Shown one piece after another: positions 1 to 9,513 of a stretch of DNA of 64,000 bases. Both the position numbers and the translations under genes were made by a program. Origin of the DNA: Sediminicola sp040566555 (lineage in GTDB: Bacteria > Bacteroidota > Bacteroidia > Flavobacteriales > Flavobacteriaceae); NCBI RefSeq assembly GCF_040566555.1, contig NZ_JBEWYP010000002.1, positions 62,001 through 126,000 of the forward strand, read 5' to 3'. The notes under the pieces were generated by a model. It did no database searches. It was not told where the DNA came from and saw nothing but the letters and a program-made list of their open reading frames with translations. Position 1 is the stretch's first letter, and each line of letters starts with the position of its first letter.

Positions 1-905
1 CACAAACGGTCTTGTATTCACAAAAGCCAATGCCATTTGAGTAAGGGACAGATTGTGGTCCTGTGCCAATTTATGGTACATTTCGGTTGCCTTTACAGCC
101 GTTTCCCCACTGTACCTGTTATAATTTGGAAAAAGGGTAATCCTTGCATTATCGGGCTTTCTCCCTCCCAAATATTTACCGCTGAGAACCCCAAAACCTA
201 AGGGAGAGTAGGGTATCAAACCAATATCCTCGCGCATGGAAATCTCTGACATTCCGGTTTCATAGGTCCGATTTAGTAAACTATAAGGGTTTTGAACGGT
301 AATCATCCTAGGCAGGCTGACATGCACCTTGCTCTCTTCCAAAAAACGCATCGTTCCCCATGGCGTTTCATTGGAAAGTCCAACATTTCTAATTTTCCCC
401 TCACGCATCAAATCCCGTAAGGTCTCCAATACTTGATGGATATTGTCCTGCCAATGATCCGTTATATCATGGGTATAGCCCCTTTGTCCAAAAAAATTGG
501 TCTTGCGTTCCGGCCAGTGCAGTTGATATAGATCGATATAATCCGTTTGCAATCTCTTTAAGCTCCCTTCAACCGCTTCTATGATGGACGACCTATCAAA
601 TCCTGTGGTTCTGATAAATTTTGTGAATTCGGCCTTCCCGGCTATTTTGGAAGCCAAAATAACCTTATCCCTGTTTCCGGTCTTTTTGAACCAGTTCCCT
701 ATAATTTTTTCGGTATCTGCATAACGTTCCTTGGCAGCCGGTATGGGGTAAAGTTCAGCGGTATCAAAAAAGTTCACTCCCTTTTCCAAGGCATAATCCA
801 TTTGTTCATGGCCTTCTGCTTCGGTATTCTGCTTTCCCCAGGTCATGGTGCCAAGACAAATTTTACTGACCTCTATCTCGGTATGGGGAAGTAAATTATA
901 TTCCA
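1..905 (-). CDS. Aldo/keto reductase, Tas-like (3' end cut by window edge)
   Basis: Translating the minus strand from the ATG at 903-905 gives an open frame of 301 codons that runs off the window start, so the C-terminus is missing. The N-terminus carries the AKR motifs LGTMTWG and GVNFFDTAELYP (Asp and Tyr of the catalytic set), then LQTDYIDLYQLHWP, KIRNVGLSNETPWG and YSPLGFGVLSGKYLGG. The insertion after the TIM-barrel strand with the LHWPERKTNFFGQRGY stretch matches the Tas subgroup, which has about 346 residues in E. coli. Members are cytosolic NADP(H)-dependent oxidoreductases of broad substrate range; the substrate here cannot be inferred. The gene is monocistronic or first in a leftward unit, with 44 bp to the exonuclease III stop codon. 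Confidence 0.9.
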
Positions 906-949
906 TAAAAACTTTTTCTCATTTATTAAAAATACAACTGTGGCTTGAC

Positions 950-1720
950 TTAACTAGTGGGTTCCAATTCCAATAAAATCGGACAATGGTCGCTGTGTTT
1001 TGCCTCAGACAAAATCACAGATCGCTTTAACCGATGCAGCAATGGCTCACTGACCATGCCGTAATCCAATCGCCAACCCTTATTATTGGCCCTGGCATTG
1101 GCCCTGTACGTCCACCAAGTATAATTGTCTGGCTCCTTGTTGAAATGTCTGAAACTATCAATAAAACCATTCCCCATAAAATCTCCAATCCACTCCCTTT
1201 CCACGGGCAAAAACCCTGAGACATTTTTATTTCTAACGGGGTCATGAATATCTATGGCCTCGTGGCAGATATTATAGTCCCCACAAATAACAAGATGTGG
1301 GCGTTCTCTCTTTAAATCACTGATGTACTCCTGAAAATCGGCCATATACTGCAACTTGTGGTCCAATCTAGCTATATTGGTGCCAGAAGGCAAATACAAG
1401 CTCATAACCGAAACTCCATTAAAATCGGCCCTAACGTTTCTTCCTTCAAAATCCATATAATCTATTCCGGTGCCAAAAACCACGTTGTCAGGTTTTTGCT
1501 TAGACAATATGGCAACTCCACTATAGCCTTTTTTTTGGGCACTGTACCAATAATGGTAAGGATATCCGGCAGCTTCGAATACTTCTAGGTCCAACTGATC
1601 CTCGTTTGCCTTTATCTCTTGCAGACAAACCACATCTGGATCAACGGCTTGTAACCAATCCAGAAAACCTTTTTTTAGGGCTGCCCTAATGCCATTCACA
1701 TTGTATGAAACTATTTTCAA
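950..1720 (-). CDS. xth: Exodeoxyribonuclease III (AP endonuclease)
   Basis: This 256-residue protein has the full exonuclease III / APE1 fold signature. SYNVNGIRAA holds the metal-site Asn7, LQEIKA holds the catalytic Glu35, GDYNICHEAIDI holds the Asp/Asn pair near residue 148, and the C-terminus has the DYGMVSEPL and SDHCP motifs with the catalytic Asp-His. Family members cut DNA at abasic sites and have 3'-5' exonuclease and 3'-phosphodiesterase activity in cytosolic base excision repair. Length is normal for bacterial XthA/ExoA. The start at 1720 is the only Met placing MKIVSYN at the very N-terminus, as the family requires. It has its own upstream region (1721 onward). Confidence 0.95.
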   Translation of the reverse strand: MKIVSYNVNGIRAALKKGFLDWLQAVDPDVVCLQEIKANEDQLDLEVFEAAGYPYHYWYSAQKKGYSGVAILSKQKPDNVVFGTGIDYMDFEGRNVRADFNGVSVMSLYLPSGTNIARLDHKLQYMADFQEYISDLKRERPHLVICGDYNICHEAIDIHDPVRNKNVSGFLPVEREWIGDFMGNGFIDSFRHFNKEPDNYTWWTYRANARANNKGWRLDYGMVSEPLLHRLKRSVILSEAKHSDHCPILLELEPTS

Positions 1721-2002
1721 ATCACTTCTTTTTTAGCAAGGTTAGAATTTCAAATAACTCCAACTTGCTCAAATTAATAAAGGCTAAAAATAGACAATGT
1801 TTGCTAGAAGGGAAAGGTAGTATTTCTATTTATACGCGTTTAACATTTAATTTGGATTTGGCCTTGGAATTCTAATTTCTCTAGAACAACCACCCTTACT
1901 GTTTTTAAGGATGAACAATAAAATATTAATGGTCGCCTTTTTTTTGATCTATTGCCCTCCGCAAAACAAATCCTTCTTATCTTTCCTTCAAAAATCAACC
2001 AA

Positions 2003-2554
2003 ATGCACATAAAAACCCTACTAACCACCGCATTGATTATGTCCGTAGTTTTTTTGGGCCAGTCACAAGATATCTCAAATGATTCCCAACCAAGGGACGA
2101 GTTCAAGATAAATGCGTTCAATCTAATTGCATTTACCTATATGGATTTATCCTATGAACGCTTGCTGCACGAAGAGGCCTCCTTGGGAGTAAGTGTACTT
2201 ATTAATATTGGAAATGATAATGAGCTTTTGGATTATTTCCGGGATTTTTCCATAACACCTTACTACAGACAATACTTTTCCAAACAATATGCCGAAGGCT
2301 TTTTTGTAGAGGGATTTGGAATGCTGAATTCAGGGGAGGATTATTATTATTCGTTTGATGACCAAGGGAATGAAACCAATACTGGGGAAACCTATACAGA
2401 TTTTGCATTGGGTGTTTCTGTGGGTGGAAAATTTGTTACAAAAAGAGGTTTCATTGCCGAAATATATACTGGGCTGGGGCGAAATTTACTGGGTGATGAC
2501 ACTGCACCGGAAATAGTTAGTCGCGGAGGTATTTCATTAGGATATAGATTTTAG
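2003..2554 (+). CDS. Small predicted outer-membrane beta-barrel protein
   Basis: The chosen start (ATG at 2003) gives 183 residues and puts a signal peptide (MHIKTLLTTALIMSVVFLGQSQ) at the N-terminus; an in-frame start at 1952 would bury it. The rest alternates short aromatic and polar strands, with SYERLLHEEASLGVSV, GFFVEGFGMLN and GGKFVTKRGFIAEIYTGLGR, and ends in GYRF, a typical terminal aromatic for an outer-membrane strand. This resembles the DUF3575-like small barrels common in Flavobacteriia, but a family call is only tentative. It ends exactly where the TonB receptor begins (TAG then ATG at 2555), so the two are surely co-transcribed and may act together. Confidence 0.75.
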   Translation: MHIKTLLTTALIMSVVFLGQSQDISNDSQPRDEFKINAFNLIAFTYMDLSYERLLHEEASLGVSVLINIGNDNELLDYFRDFSITPYYRQYFSKQYAEGFFVEGFGMLNSGEDYYYSFDDQGNETNTGETYTDFALGVSVGGKFVTKRGFIAEIYTGLGRNLLGDDTAPEIVSRGGISLGYRF

Positions 2555-4630
2555 ATGAATTATAAGTTACTTGTACCATTGGTTTTACTTACCCAAATTA
2601 TTTTGGGTCAAGAAATAAAGAAAGACAGTATTACCCAGCTTGAAGAGGTTGTAATATCTGAAAAAAGGGTGTCGAATCCAATCATAGGTATTACTGCCAC
2701 CGATATCATTGGCGCTACCACCTTCGAAAATTACAGTCCGCTGGATATTGCTTCTTCAATGAACCAGATCTCGGGAGTCTTTTTATTGTCTGGAGCTCTG
2801 AACACCAATAGGATTACGATTAGGGGCGTAGGCGCCCGGACGCCCTATGGCACTGATAAACTGCGACTCTACTACAACGAAATTCCGATCACCAATGGAA
2901 CCGGGTTCTCCACAATTGAAGCGTTTGACTTGGAAAATTTAGGATCGATCGAAGTCATAAAGGGCCCTAAAGGAAGTGCTTATGGCTCCAATCTGGGCGG
3001 GGCAATTTTATTACAATCCAAAACCCAAAAATCAGATGGCTCCGTTTTGTCCAACAATTTTACCGTTGGCTCTTATGAGCTTCTAAAAAACAATTTAGAT
3101 TTTTCCCACCGTAGTGGCAACATGGACCTAAGCCTAAAATATGGCCATATGGAAACCAATGGATATAGGGAAAATAGCCGTTTTGAGAGGGATGCGGTTC
3201 TTTTGAACACCTCCTATTCGATAAATGCACAAAATAAAATTGAACTCTTGGTTAACTATATCGACTATACAGCCCAAATCCCTAGTTCAATTAGCAAAGA
3301 TGCATTTGATGAAGACCCTAAACAAGCCGCTTTCACCTGGAAGCAGGCCAAAGGCTTTGAAGCGAACAAATACAACTTGTTAGGATTGACCTACAGCCAT
3401 GCCTTTTCAAAAAAGCTAAAAAACGCTACCAGTATTTTTTATAGCTACTTGGATCATTATGAGCCCAGGCCTTTTAATATTTTGGACGAGTTCACCAATG
3501 GATTTGGGCTTAGAACAAACTTTACTGGCAGTTTTACGATTCCAACAGGAGAGACCAACTATTCTTTTGGATCAGAATTGTACAAGGACGAGTACCATTG
3601 GGGAACCTTTGAAAATTTATATCGGGACAATAATGGAAATGGCAGCCTTAAAGGTGACCAAATAAGCAATAACAGGGAATTCAGGAGGCAATTGAATATT
3701 TTTGGGGCCATAACCCTGCCATTGTCAAGTAAGCTCCTTGTACAGGCTGGTTTTAACGTCAATAACACCTTTTACAACTTCCAAGACATCTTTAATTCTG
3801 CAGAAGACAACAAGAGTGCAGAAAGGGATTTTAAACCAGTATTCTTGCCCAACCTTGATGTAAGCTACGCCTTTTCCGATACTCATTTACTATATGCCAA
3901 TATCAGTAAAGGATTTTCCAACCCAAGTCTTGAGGAAACGTTAACCCCTGGAGGAATCATCAATCCGGATATTGCCCAAGAGACCGGTAATAATTATGAG
4001 CTGGGCACCAATTTATTTTTGGCAGGCAAAAAGCTCCAACTAAAAGTCGCAATTTATCAAATGGACATAAAAAATCTGTTGGTAGCCCAACGGGTCGGAG
4101 AGGATCAATTTATTGGCAAAAATGCTGGAAAGACCAAACACCGAGGTTTGGAAGTGGATGCCAATTATAGGTTCAAAATAACCCCAGATCTGGCTTTACA
4201 TCCATTTTTAAGTTACACCTTCAACAACCACAAGTTTGTAGATTTTGTAGATGGGGATGAGGACTACTCCGGAAATCCTTTGACGGGGGTCCCAAAAAAC
4301 AAAGTAAATACAGGAATACAACTGAAACATTCTAGTGGTTTTTACTGGAACACGACCCTACAGCATATAGATGAAATTCCTCTTGACGACGCCACTACCT
4401 TATACAGTGAGGCCTTTACCATTCTAAATACTCGCTTGGGCTATAAAAAAGAGATAGCTAGGGATTTTATGATCGGTGTGGATTTGGGAATAAACAATAT
4501 TTCTAATGTGCAATATGCCCAATCCGTGTTGATCAATGCTGTTGGCTTTGGCGGGGCAGCGCCCAGATACTACTACCCCGGAAATGCCAGAAATTATTAT
4601 GTTAGTTTTCAGCTCAGTTATAAGCTGTAA
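2555..4630 (+). CDS. TonB-dependent outer-membrane receptor
   Basis: The protein has 691 residues. A signal peptide (MNYKLLVPLVLLTQIILGQ) is followed directly by a TonB-box-like region (LEEVVISEKR) and a plug domain (about 40-155: RITIRGVGAR, LRLYYNEIPITNG, IEVIKGPKGSAYGSNLGGAILL). The rest is a 22-stranded barrel ending in a YYVSFQLSYKL terminal strand. It lacks the N-terminal carboxypeptidase-like domain seen in the other three receptors of this window, and no SusD partner follows. The architecture fits siderophore or ferric-dicitrate type receptors (FecA-like), but the ligand is inferred only loosely. It is translationally adjacent to the small barrel protein just upstream. The downstream gene glyS is convergent, 6 bp away. 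Confidence 0.9.
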   Translation: MNYKLLVPLVLLTQIILGQEIKKDSITQLEEVVISEKRVSNPIIGITATDIIGATTFENYSPLDIASSMNQISGVFLLSGALNTNRITIRGVGARTPYGTDKLRLYYNEIPITNGTGFSTIEAFDLENLGSIEVIKGPKGSAYGSNLGGAILLQSKTQKSDGSVLSNNFTVGSYELLKNNLDFSHRSGNMDLSLKYGHMETNGYRENSRFERDAVLLNTSYSINAQNKIELLVNYIDYTAQIPSSISKDAFDEDPKQAAFTWKQAKGFEANKYNLLGLTYSHAFSKKLKNATSIFYSYLDHYEPRPFNILDEFTNGFGLRTNFTGSFTIPTGETNYSFGSELYKDEYHWGTFENLYRDNNGNGSLKGDQISNNREFRRQLNIFGAITLPLSSKLLVQAGFNVNNTFYNFQDIFNSAEDNKSAERDFKPVFLPNLDVSYAFSDTHLLYANISKGFSNPSLEETLTPGGIINPDIAQETGNNYELGTNLFLAGKKLQLKVAIYQMDIKNLLVAQRVGEDQFIGKNAGKTKHRGLEVDANYRFKITPDLALHPFLSYTFNNHKFVDFVDGDEDYSGNPLTGVPKNKVNTGIQLKHSSGFYWNTTLQHIDEIPLDDATTLYSEAFTILNTRLGYKKEIARDFMIGVDLGINNISNVQYAQSVLINAVGFGGAAPRYYYPGNARNYYVSFQLSYKL

Positions 4631-4636
4631 ACGATA

Positions 4637-6178
4637 TTACATTTTTTTAAGCCAATTTTTCATATCCACCTCTTGCGAAATGATAGTATTTAGGTCAGAA
4701 ATGGCAACCCTCTGCTGTTCCATGGTATCCCTATGGCGTATGGTTACGGTTTTGTCTTCCAAAGTCTGGTGATCTACCGTGATGCAAAATGGGGTTCCTG
4801 CGGCGTCCTGCCTTCTGTAACGACGTCCAACCGCATCCTTTTCGTCATAAATTACCTTAAAGTCCCACTTCAACTCATCAATGATCTCATGGGCTATTTC
4901 TGGAAGACCATCCTTTTTAACTAATGGCAATACGGCAGCTTTGGTAGGTGCCAATACAGCTGGTATTTTTAAAACCGTTCTTGTAGTTCCATTTTCCAAT
5001 TCCTCCTCCTGCAACGAATTGGAGAAAACTGCTAAGAACATTCGGTCCACACCAATAGACGTCTCTACCACATAAGGCACGTAACTTTCGTTTAGTTCAG
5101 GATCAAAATACTGAAGTTTTTTACCTGAAAATTTCTCATGACTACTTAAATCAAAATCGGTTCTGGAATGAATTCCTTCCAATTCCTTAAATCCGAATGG
5201 GAATTTAAATTCTATATCGGCAGCCGCATCTGCATAATGCGCCAACTTATCGTGATCATGGAAACGATAATTATCCTGTCCCAAGCCTAAGGAATTATGC
5301 CATTTAATCCGCGTTTCTTTCCACTGCTCGTACCACTCTTTTTGTGTTCCAGGCCTTACAAAAAATTGAAGTTCCATTTGTTCAAACTCGCGCTGACGAA
5401 AAATAAACTGTCTTGCAACGATCTCATTCCTAAAGGCCTTTCCTATTTGGGCGATACCAAAAGGAATTTTCATGCGTCCACTTTTTTGAACGTTCAAAAA
5501 GTTGACAAATATCCCTTGGGCCGTTTCTGGACGCAGGTACAAGTCCATTGCACTTTCTGCTGAGGCTCCTAATTTAGTGCCGAACATAAGGTTAAATTGC
5601 TTTACCTCCGTCCAATTTTTCGAACCGGACAAGGGACAGCCAATTTCCAATTCCTCTATTAGGTTTTTCACATCTGCCAAATCCTCGTTTTCCAAAGATT
5701 TGCCCATGCGTTTTAAAATAGAACTCGCTTTTTCCTGATATTCCACTACTCGTGGGTTTGTGGCCAAAAATTGTTCCTTATCAAAAGCATCACCAAACCT
5801 TTTGGATGCTTTCTCAACTTCTTTGTCAATTTTAGCCTCAATTTTAGCAACATGGTCTTCTATAAGAACATCTGCCCTATATCTTTTCTTGGAATCCTTG
5901 TTGTCTATAAGGGGGTCGTTAAAGGCATCTACGTGGCCTGAAGCCTTCCATGTAGTTGGGTGCATTAATATTGCGGAATCTATCCCCACAATATTCTCGT
6001 TCATCTGCACCATGGCCTTCCACCAGTATTCTTTTATATTGTTTTTTAGCTCTACCCCGTTTTGGGCATAGTCATAAACGGCACTGAGTCCATCGTAAAT
6101 TTCACTTGATTGAAAAACATACCCATACTCCTTGGCATGGGATATAACTTTCTTAAAATCGTCTTCTTGCTTTGCCAT
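4637..6178 (-). CDS. glyS: Glycyl-tRNA synthetase, single-chain (alpha2) type
   Basis: This 513-residue class II synthetase charges tRNA-Gly. It is the homodimeric eukaryote/archaea-like form, not the alpha2beta2 form of Proteobacteria. Visible family signatures include the N-terminal YGYVFQSSEIYDGLSAVYDY segment and FNLMFGT. Class II motif 2 is FRNEIVARQFIFRQREFEQME, and motif 3 is ETSIGVDRMFLAVF. The C-terminal anticodon-binding domain (about 400-513) begins around IPAVLAPTKAAVLPL. Start and length are normal. A -7-type element (TATTTTTG) lies a few bases upstream of the start, in the 37-bp gap to the coiled-coil gene, so glyS may have its own promoter with a very short or absent leader. 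Confidence 0.96.
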   Translation of the reverse strand: MAKQEDDFKKVISHAKEYGYVFQSSEIYDGLSAVYDYAQNGVELKNNIKEYWWKAMVQMNENIVGIDSAILMHPTTWKASGHVDAFNDPLIDNKDSKKRYRADVLIEDHVAKIEAKIDKEVEKASKRFGDAFDKEQFLATNPRVVEYQEKASSILKRMGKSLENEDLADVKNLIEELEIGCPLSGSKNWTEVKQFNLMFGTKLGASAESAMDLYLRPETAQGIFVNFLNVQKSGRMKIPFGIAQIGKAFRNEIVARQFIFRQREFEQMELQFFVRPGTQKEWYEQWKETRIKWHNSLGLGQDNYRFHDHDKLAHYADAAADIEFKFPFGFKELEGIHSRTDFDLSSHEKFSGKKLQYFDPELNESYVPYVVETSIGVDRMFLAVFSNSLQEEELENGTTRTVLKIPAVLAPTKAAVLPLVKKDGLPEIAHEIIDELKWDFKVIYDEKDAVGRRYRRQDAAGTPFCITVDHQTLEDKTVTIRHRDTMEQQRVAISDLNTIISQEVDMKNWLKKM

Positions 6179-6182
6179 GGCG

Positions 6183-6190
6183 CAAAAATA
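6183..6190 (-). promoter_or_regulatory. Possible -7 promoter element for glyS
   Basis: On the minus strand TATTTTTG matches the flavobacterial -7 consensus TAnnTTTG exactly and ends 4 bp before the ATG at 6178. No TTG is present at the expected -33 spacing. If used, transcription would begin near the start codon, giving a leaderless or almost leaderless message. Confidence 0.35.
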
Positions 6191-6215
6191 GAATTTTAGC
6201 CTTAAAAGAAGTAAT

Positions 6216-7115
6216 TTATTTTAGTTGAAATTCAGAGGTGGACAGTAATTTTTCATCCTCAAAAACATTAAGGGTATAAGTGCCATCCTGTAAAGAGCCT
6301 TCTGGAATGGTAATAAAGTCACAGACACTAAATTCTTCTCCCATAAAAATAAGCTCCACCCTTTTACTATAGGTATTACCATTTACGGAAATGGTATTGG
6401 CATTATCCTCTATAATCTGCATATTTGGACCTAAGAACTGAAAGTACAATACGCGTTCTTCCTTGGTGGTATTAGGGTTGCCAACGATAGTAACACAACC
6501 TCTTAACTTTGCAATAGTGGATGCCTTGGTTGTTTTAACAGGCTTACTTCCGGCGCGCATCCTAAAACCGCTACCCTCGGCATTGGTCAGTTTTAAATAG
6601 TTTTTGATTCTCAACTGTTGGTTAAGCTCCTTGTTCTTCTTTCTCAACAAGGCCTCTTGCTCAGCCAACGTACTGCTCTTTCCTCTTAGTTCCTCTATTT
6701 TCTTTCTGGTATCATCGTACTTGTCGGCAAGTAACATATTGTTGTACTGCAAGAAATTGTTCTTCAACTTTAAACTGTCGTGTTTAGCTTCCAGTTTACG
6801 CAATTCCTTTTTGTATTCTTTTAATTTGGCCACAGAGAAATTTAGACGCCCTACGGAATCCAACAATTGCTGTACCTTATATCTTGAATCCTGCAGTTCT
6901 ATTTCGTTCACTTCGTTTAAAGCAGAGAGGCGGTCCACCTCCGTTCGCATCAACGTAAGGTCTTTTACCAACAATCCTTTTTCCTGCTCTAAAAAATCGA
7001 TCTGACCTCTAGATTGGGCATAACTAAAGTAAAACGCTATCAGCACCCCGATAATTACGGCGACCAATGCGGCTAGGATTATTTTATAGTTAAATTTATT
7101 ATCTTGAACATCCAT
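6216..7115 (-). CDS. Membrane-anchored coiled-coil protein of unknown function
   Basis: The protein has 299 residues. A short cytoplasmic tail is followed by one transmembrane helix (about 12-31, IILAALVAVIIGVLIAFYFS), then a long charged heptad region (about 35-170, many Leu at a/d positions and Lys/Glu elsewhere) predicted as coiled coil. A compact C-terminal domain follows (about 185-299), containing RMRAGSKPVKTTKASTIAKLRGC and GTYTLNVFEDEKLLSTSEFQLK, which reads like a beta-sandwich. The topology suggests a single-pass inner-membrane protein with the coil and C-terminal domain outside the cytoplasm. I recognise similar unnamed proteins in Flavobacteriia but cannot assign a role. It is divergent from comF with only 25 bp between starts. 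Confidence 0.75.
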   Translation of the reverse strand: MDVQDNKFNYKIILAALVAVIIGVLIAFYFSYAQSRGQIDFLEQEKGLLVKDLTLMRTEVDRLSALNEVNEIELQDSRYKVQQLLDSVGRLNFSVAKLKEYKKELRKLEAKHDSLKLKNNFLQYNNMLLADKYDDTRKKIEELRGKSSTLAEQEALLRKKNKELNQQLRIKNYLKLTNAEGSGFRMRAGSKPVKTTKASTIAKLRGCVTIVGNPNTTKEERVLYFQFLGPNMQIIEDNANTISVNGNTYSKRVELIFMGEEFSVCDFITIPEGSLQDGTYTLNVFEDEKLLSTSEFQLK

Positions 7116-7140
7116 CGATTAAAGTAGGTTTCATTAAGAT

Positions 7141-7845
7141 TTGTACTATTCCAAGCTTTCAAATATAGTGAATGATATCATCAACATCCTAGTCCCACAG
7201 GTCTGTTTTGGATGTATGACACCTTTGGGTAAAGGTGAACGATTATTATGCACCTTTTGTCGGAATCAGCTACCACTCACCGAGTACAATTTCATCGATG
7301 AAAACCCGATTGACCGCATTTTTTACGGAATTGTACCCATTGAAAAGGCAAATTCCCTCCTATTTTTCACTCCAAATGGCATCGTACAAAACGTAATACA
7401 CCATCTGAAATACAAAAACCAACAAGAGATAGGCGACTTTCTTGGTGACTGGTTCGGTCATAACATTAACGAGGAAAATCCTACTTTTCGTATAGATTAC
7501 GTTATTCCCGTTCCCTTGCACAAAAAGAAATTAAAAAAAAGGGGGTATAACCAGGTTACTACTTTTGGACTTAGGTTGGCAGAACACTTGGATGCCGCCT
7601 ATGTAGATCATATCCTAATAAAAACGGCAAACACCAAAACACAGACCAAAAAAAACCGTTTTTTCAGATGGCAAAATAACCAAAACCTTTACAAAGTATT
7701 GGATACGGCTTTTTTACAGGATAAAAACGTATTGTTGATTGATGATGTGATTACAACAGGAGCTACCTTGGAAGCCTGTTCCATCGCACTAAAAGAAGCC
7801 GAAGGGGTTAAAATTTATATCGCAACCATAGCGGTGGTGCCATAA
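7141..7845 (+). CDS. comF: ComF family phosphoribosyltransferase-like protein
   Basis: The 234-residue protein has the ComF layout. The N-terminal zinc-ribbon has four cysteines, Cys22/Cys25 (VCFGC) and Cys37/Cys40 (LLCTFC). A type I phosphoribosyltransferase domain follows, with the VIPVPLHKKKLKKRGYNQ segment and the PRPP loop VLLIDDVITTGATLEACS near 199. Family members take part in DNA uptake during natural transformation (ComFC) and in some species in nucleotide salvage. The start is uncertain: the only upstream candidate is TTG at 7141, because TAA lies in frame two codons earlier, while GTG at 7168 is an alternative that would still keep all cysteines. Confidence 0.88.
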   Translation: MYYSKLSNIVNDIINILVPQVCFGCMTPLGKGERLLCTFCRNQLPLTEYNFIDENPIDRIFYGIVPIEKANSLLFFTPNGIVQNVIHHLKYKNQQEIGDFLGDWFGHNINEENPTFRIDYVIPVPLHKKKLKKRGYNQVTTFGLRLAEHLDAAYVDHILIKTANTKTQTKKNRFFRWQNNQNLYKVLDTAFLQDKNVLLIDDVITTGATLEACSIALKEAEGVKIYIATIAVVP

Positions 7846-7899
7846 TTTTTAAATGCTACAAATTAGTTGTTTCTTTGCGTGTATTCTATGGTCCAAGCT

Positions 7900-9513
7900 A
7901 TGAGTAAACGGATTTTTTGTTCCCTTTTTATTATGATAATGGTACTTGCCCTAGCGCAGTGTGCCAAAAGGGGAACACCATCAGGAGGTGAAAAAGACAC
8001 AACCCCTCCAAAATTGCTCAGGGCAGAACCTGAGAATATGACCATAAACTTTAAAGAGAAGAAAATTCGTCTTTATTTTGATGAGTATATAAAATTAAAG
8101 GATGTCCAAAAACAACTCATTGTTTCCCCTCCCTTAAAATACAACCCCTTGATTACCCCTCAAGGATCTGCAAGCAAATTCATAGAGATAACCATTAAGG
8201 ACACCTTAAAGGAAAACACCACCTATACCCTAAATTTCGGGCAGAGTATAACGGACAATAACGAGGGGAACCCCAACAGTTTCCTGACCTATGTTTTTTC
8301 CACAGGAAATTATATAGACTCCCTTTCCCTTTCTGGGGTGGTGCAGGATGCCTTTAAGAAAAAAGTAGACCAATTTGTAAGTGTGATGCTCTATGAACTG
8401 GACAGTACTTATACCGATTCCACAATTTACAAAAGACCGCCAAATTATATAACCAACACCTTGGATAGTGCCACTACCTTCAAATTGAATTATTTAAAAG
8501 AAGGAAAATACGCCTTATTTGCTGTGAAGGACGAAGGAAAAAATAACCTTTTCGACCAAAAAGTGGACAAAATAGGATTTGTAACGGATACCATTACATT
8601 ACCCACCGATTCTATTTATACCCTAAACCTATTTAAAGAGATTCCCGATTATCAGGCCGCTGTTCCAAGTTATGCGGCCAAAAACAAAATAATTTTTGGC
8701 TACCAAGGCGAAGCCGAGCATATAGTGATTGAGCCCCTGACAAAACTACCAGATACCATAAAAACGAAGGTGTTAAAAGAAGCAGGGAAGGATACCTTAA
8801 ATTACTGGTTTACGCCTTTTGAAACCGATTCCATTGTCTTTCAGGTGACCAATGAAAAGTGGAAGGCGAAGGATACCTTTACGGTAAAAAGTCGCAAACT
8901 TGCTATAGATTCCTTGGTCTTAACTCCTAACCAAAATAGAAATTTGGCCTTTGAAGAACCCTTTTATATTGGTGCCAATATACCGATAGTTCAAATTGAT
9001 TCTTCGAAAATCGCCTTGATGAACAAGGATTCCATTCCGGTTAATTTCACTTCAAAATTAGATAGCGTCCAAAACAGGATAACTGTTGATTTTGCTCTGG
9101 AACCCAATGAAAGATATACCATGGACCTGTTGCCCGGTGCAATCAGGGATTTTTTTGGAACTGAAAATGACACAATAGCCTATACATTTTCAACCGCTAG
9201 TTATGCCGATTATGGAAATCTTGGATTGAATCTCGTTGGAAACCCAACTTATCCATTGATTATTCAATTAACCGATGAAGCAGGTAAAACAAAAAGAGAA
9301 ATCTACGCTACAGAATCACGAGCCTTTCAATTCAATCACCTGAAGCCTTCCAAATATATGATTCGTATAATCTATGACTCAAACAATAATGGTCAATGGG
9401 ATACAGGGAGTTTCCTACAGAAAATTCGTCCCGAAAAAGTTATCTATTATCCAACAGTTATCGAAGTTAGGGCCAATTGGGAACTAGTGGAATCCTTTAA
9501 TCTTCTAGACTAA
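7900..9513 (+). CDS. Ig-like domain surface lipoprotein
   Basis: From the ATG at 7900 the protein has 537 residues and a clear lipoprotein signal (MSKRIFCSLFIMIMVLALAQ then Cys). The mature N-terminus reads CAKRGTPSGGEKDTTPPKLLRAEPENMTINF, followed by a bacterial Ig-like (SbsA/Big_5-type) domain at about 30-125, with further beta-rich repeats and a C-terminal domain. The GTPSGGxKDTTPP start is shared by a family common in Bacteroidota and often labelled Ig-like domain-containing protein. Its function is unknown; an outer-membrane-associated role is inferred from the lipobox. The last 17 bp overlap the convergent hydrolase gene. Start codons at 7867 (TTG) and 7888 (ATG) are in frame but would weaken the signal peptide. 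Confidence 0.85.
   Translation: MSKRIFCSLFIMIMVLALAQCAKRGTPSGGEKDTTPPKLLRAEPENMTINFKEKKIRLYFDEYIKLKDVQKQLIVSPPLKYNPLITPQGSASKFIEITIKDTLKENTTYTLNFGQSITDNNEGNPNSFLTYVFSTGNYIDSLSLSGVVQDAFKKKVDQFVSVMLYELDSTYTDSTIYKRPPNYITNTLDSATTFKLNYLKEGKYALFAVKDEGKNNLFDQKVDKIGFVTDTITLPTDSIYTLNLFKEIPDYQAAVPSYAAKNKIIFGYQGEAEHIVIEPLTKLPDTIKTKVLKEAGKDTLNYWFTPFETDSIVFQVTNEKWKAKDTFTVKSRKLAIDSLVLTPNQNRNLAFEEPFYIGANIPIVQIDSSKIALMNKDSIPVNFTSKLDSVQNRITVDFALEPNERYTMDLLPGAIRDFFGTENDTIAYTFSTASYADYGNLGLNLVGNPTYPLIIQLTDEAGKTKREIYATESRAFQFNHLKPSKYMIRIIYDSNNNGQWDTGSFLQKIRPEKVIYYPTVIEVRANWELVESFNLLD

Noticed and set aside
6604..7005. 133-codon plus-strand frame opposite the coiled-coil gene
   Set aside because: Its Leu/Ser-rich sequence is the antisense of Lys/Glu-rich coiled coil codons; no independent support.
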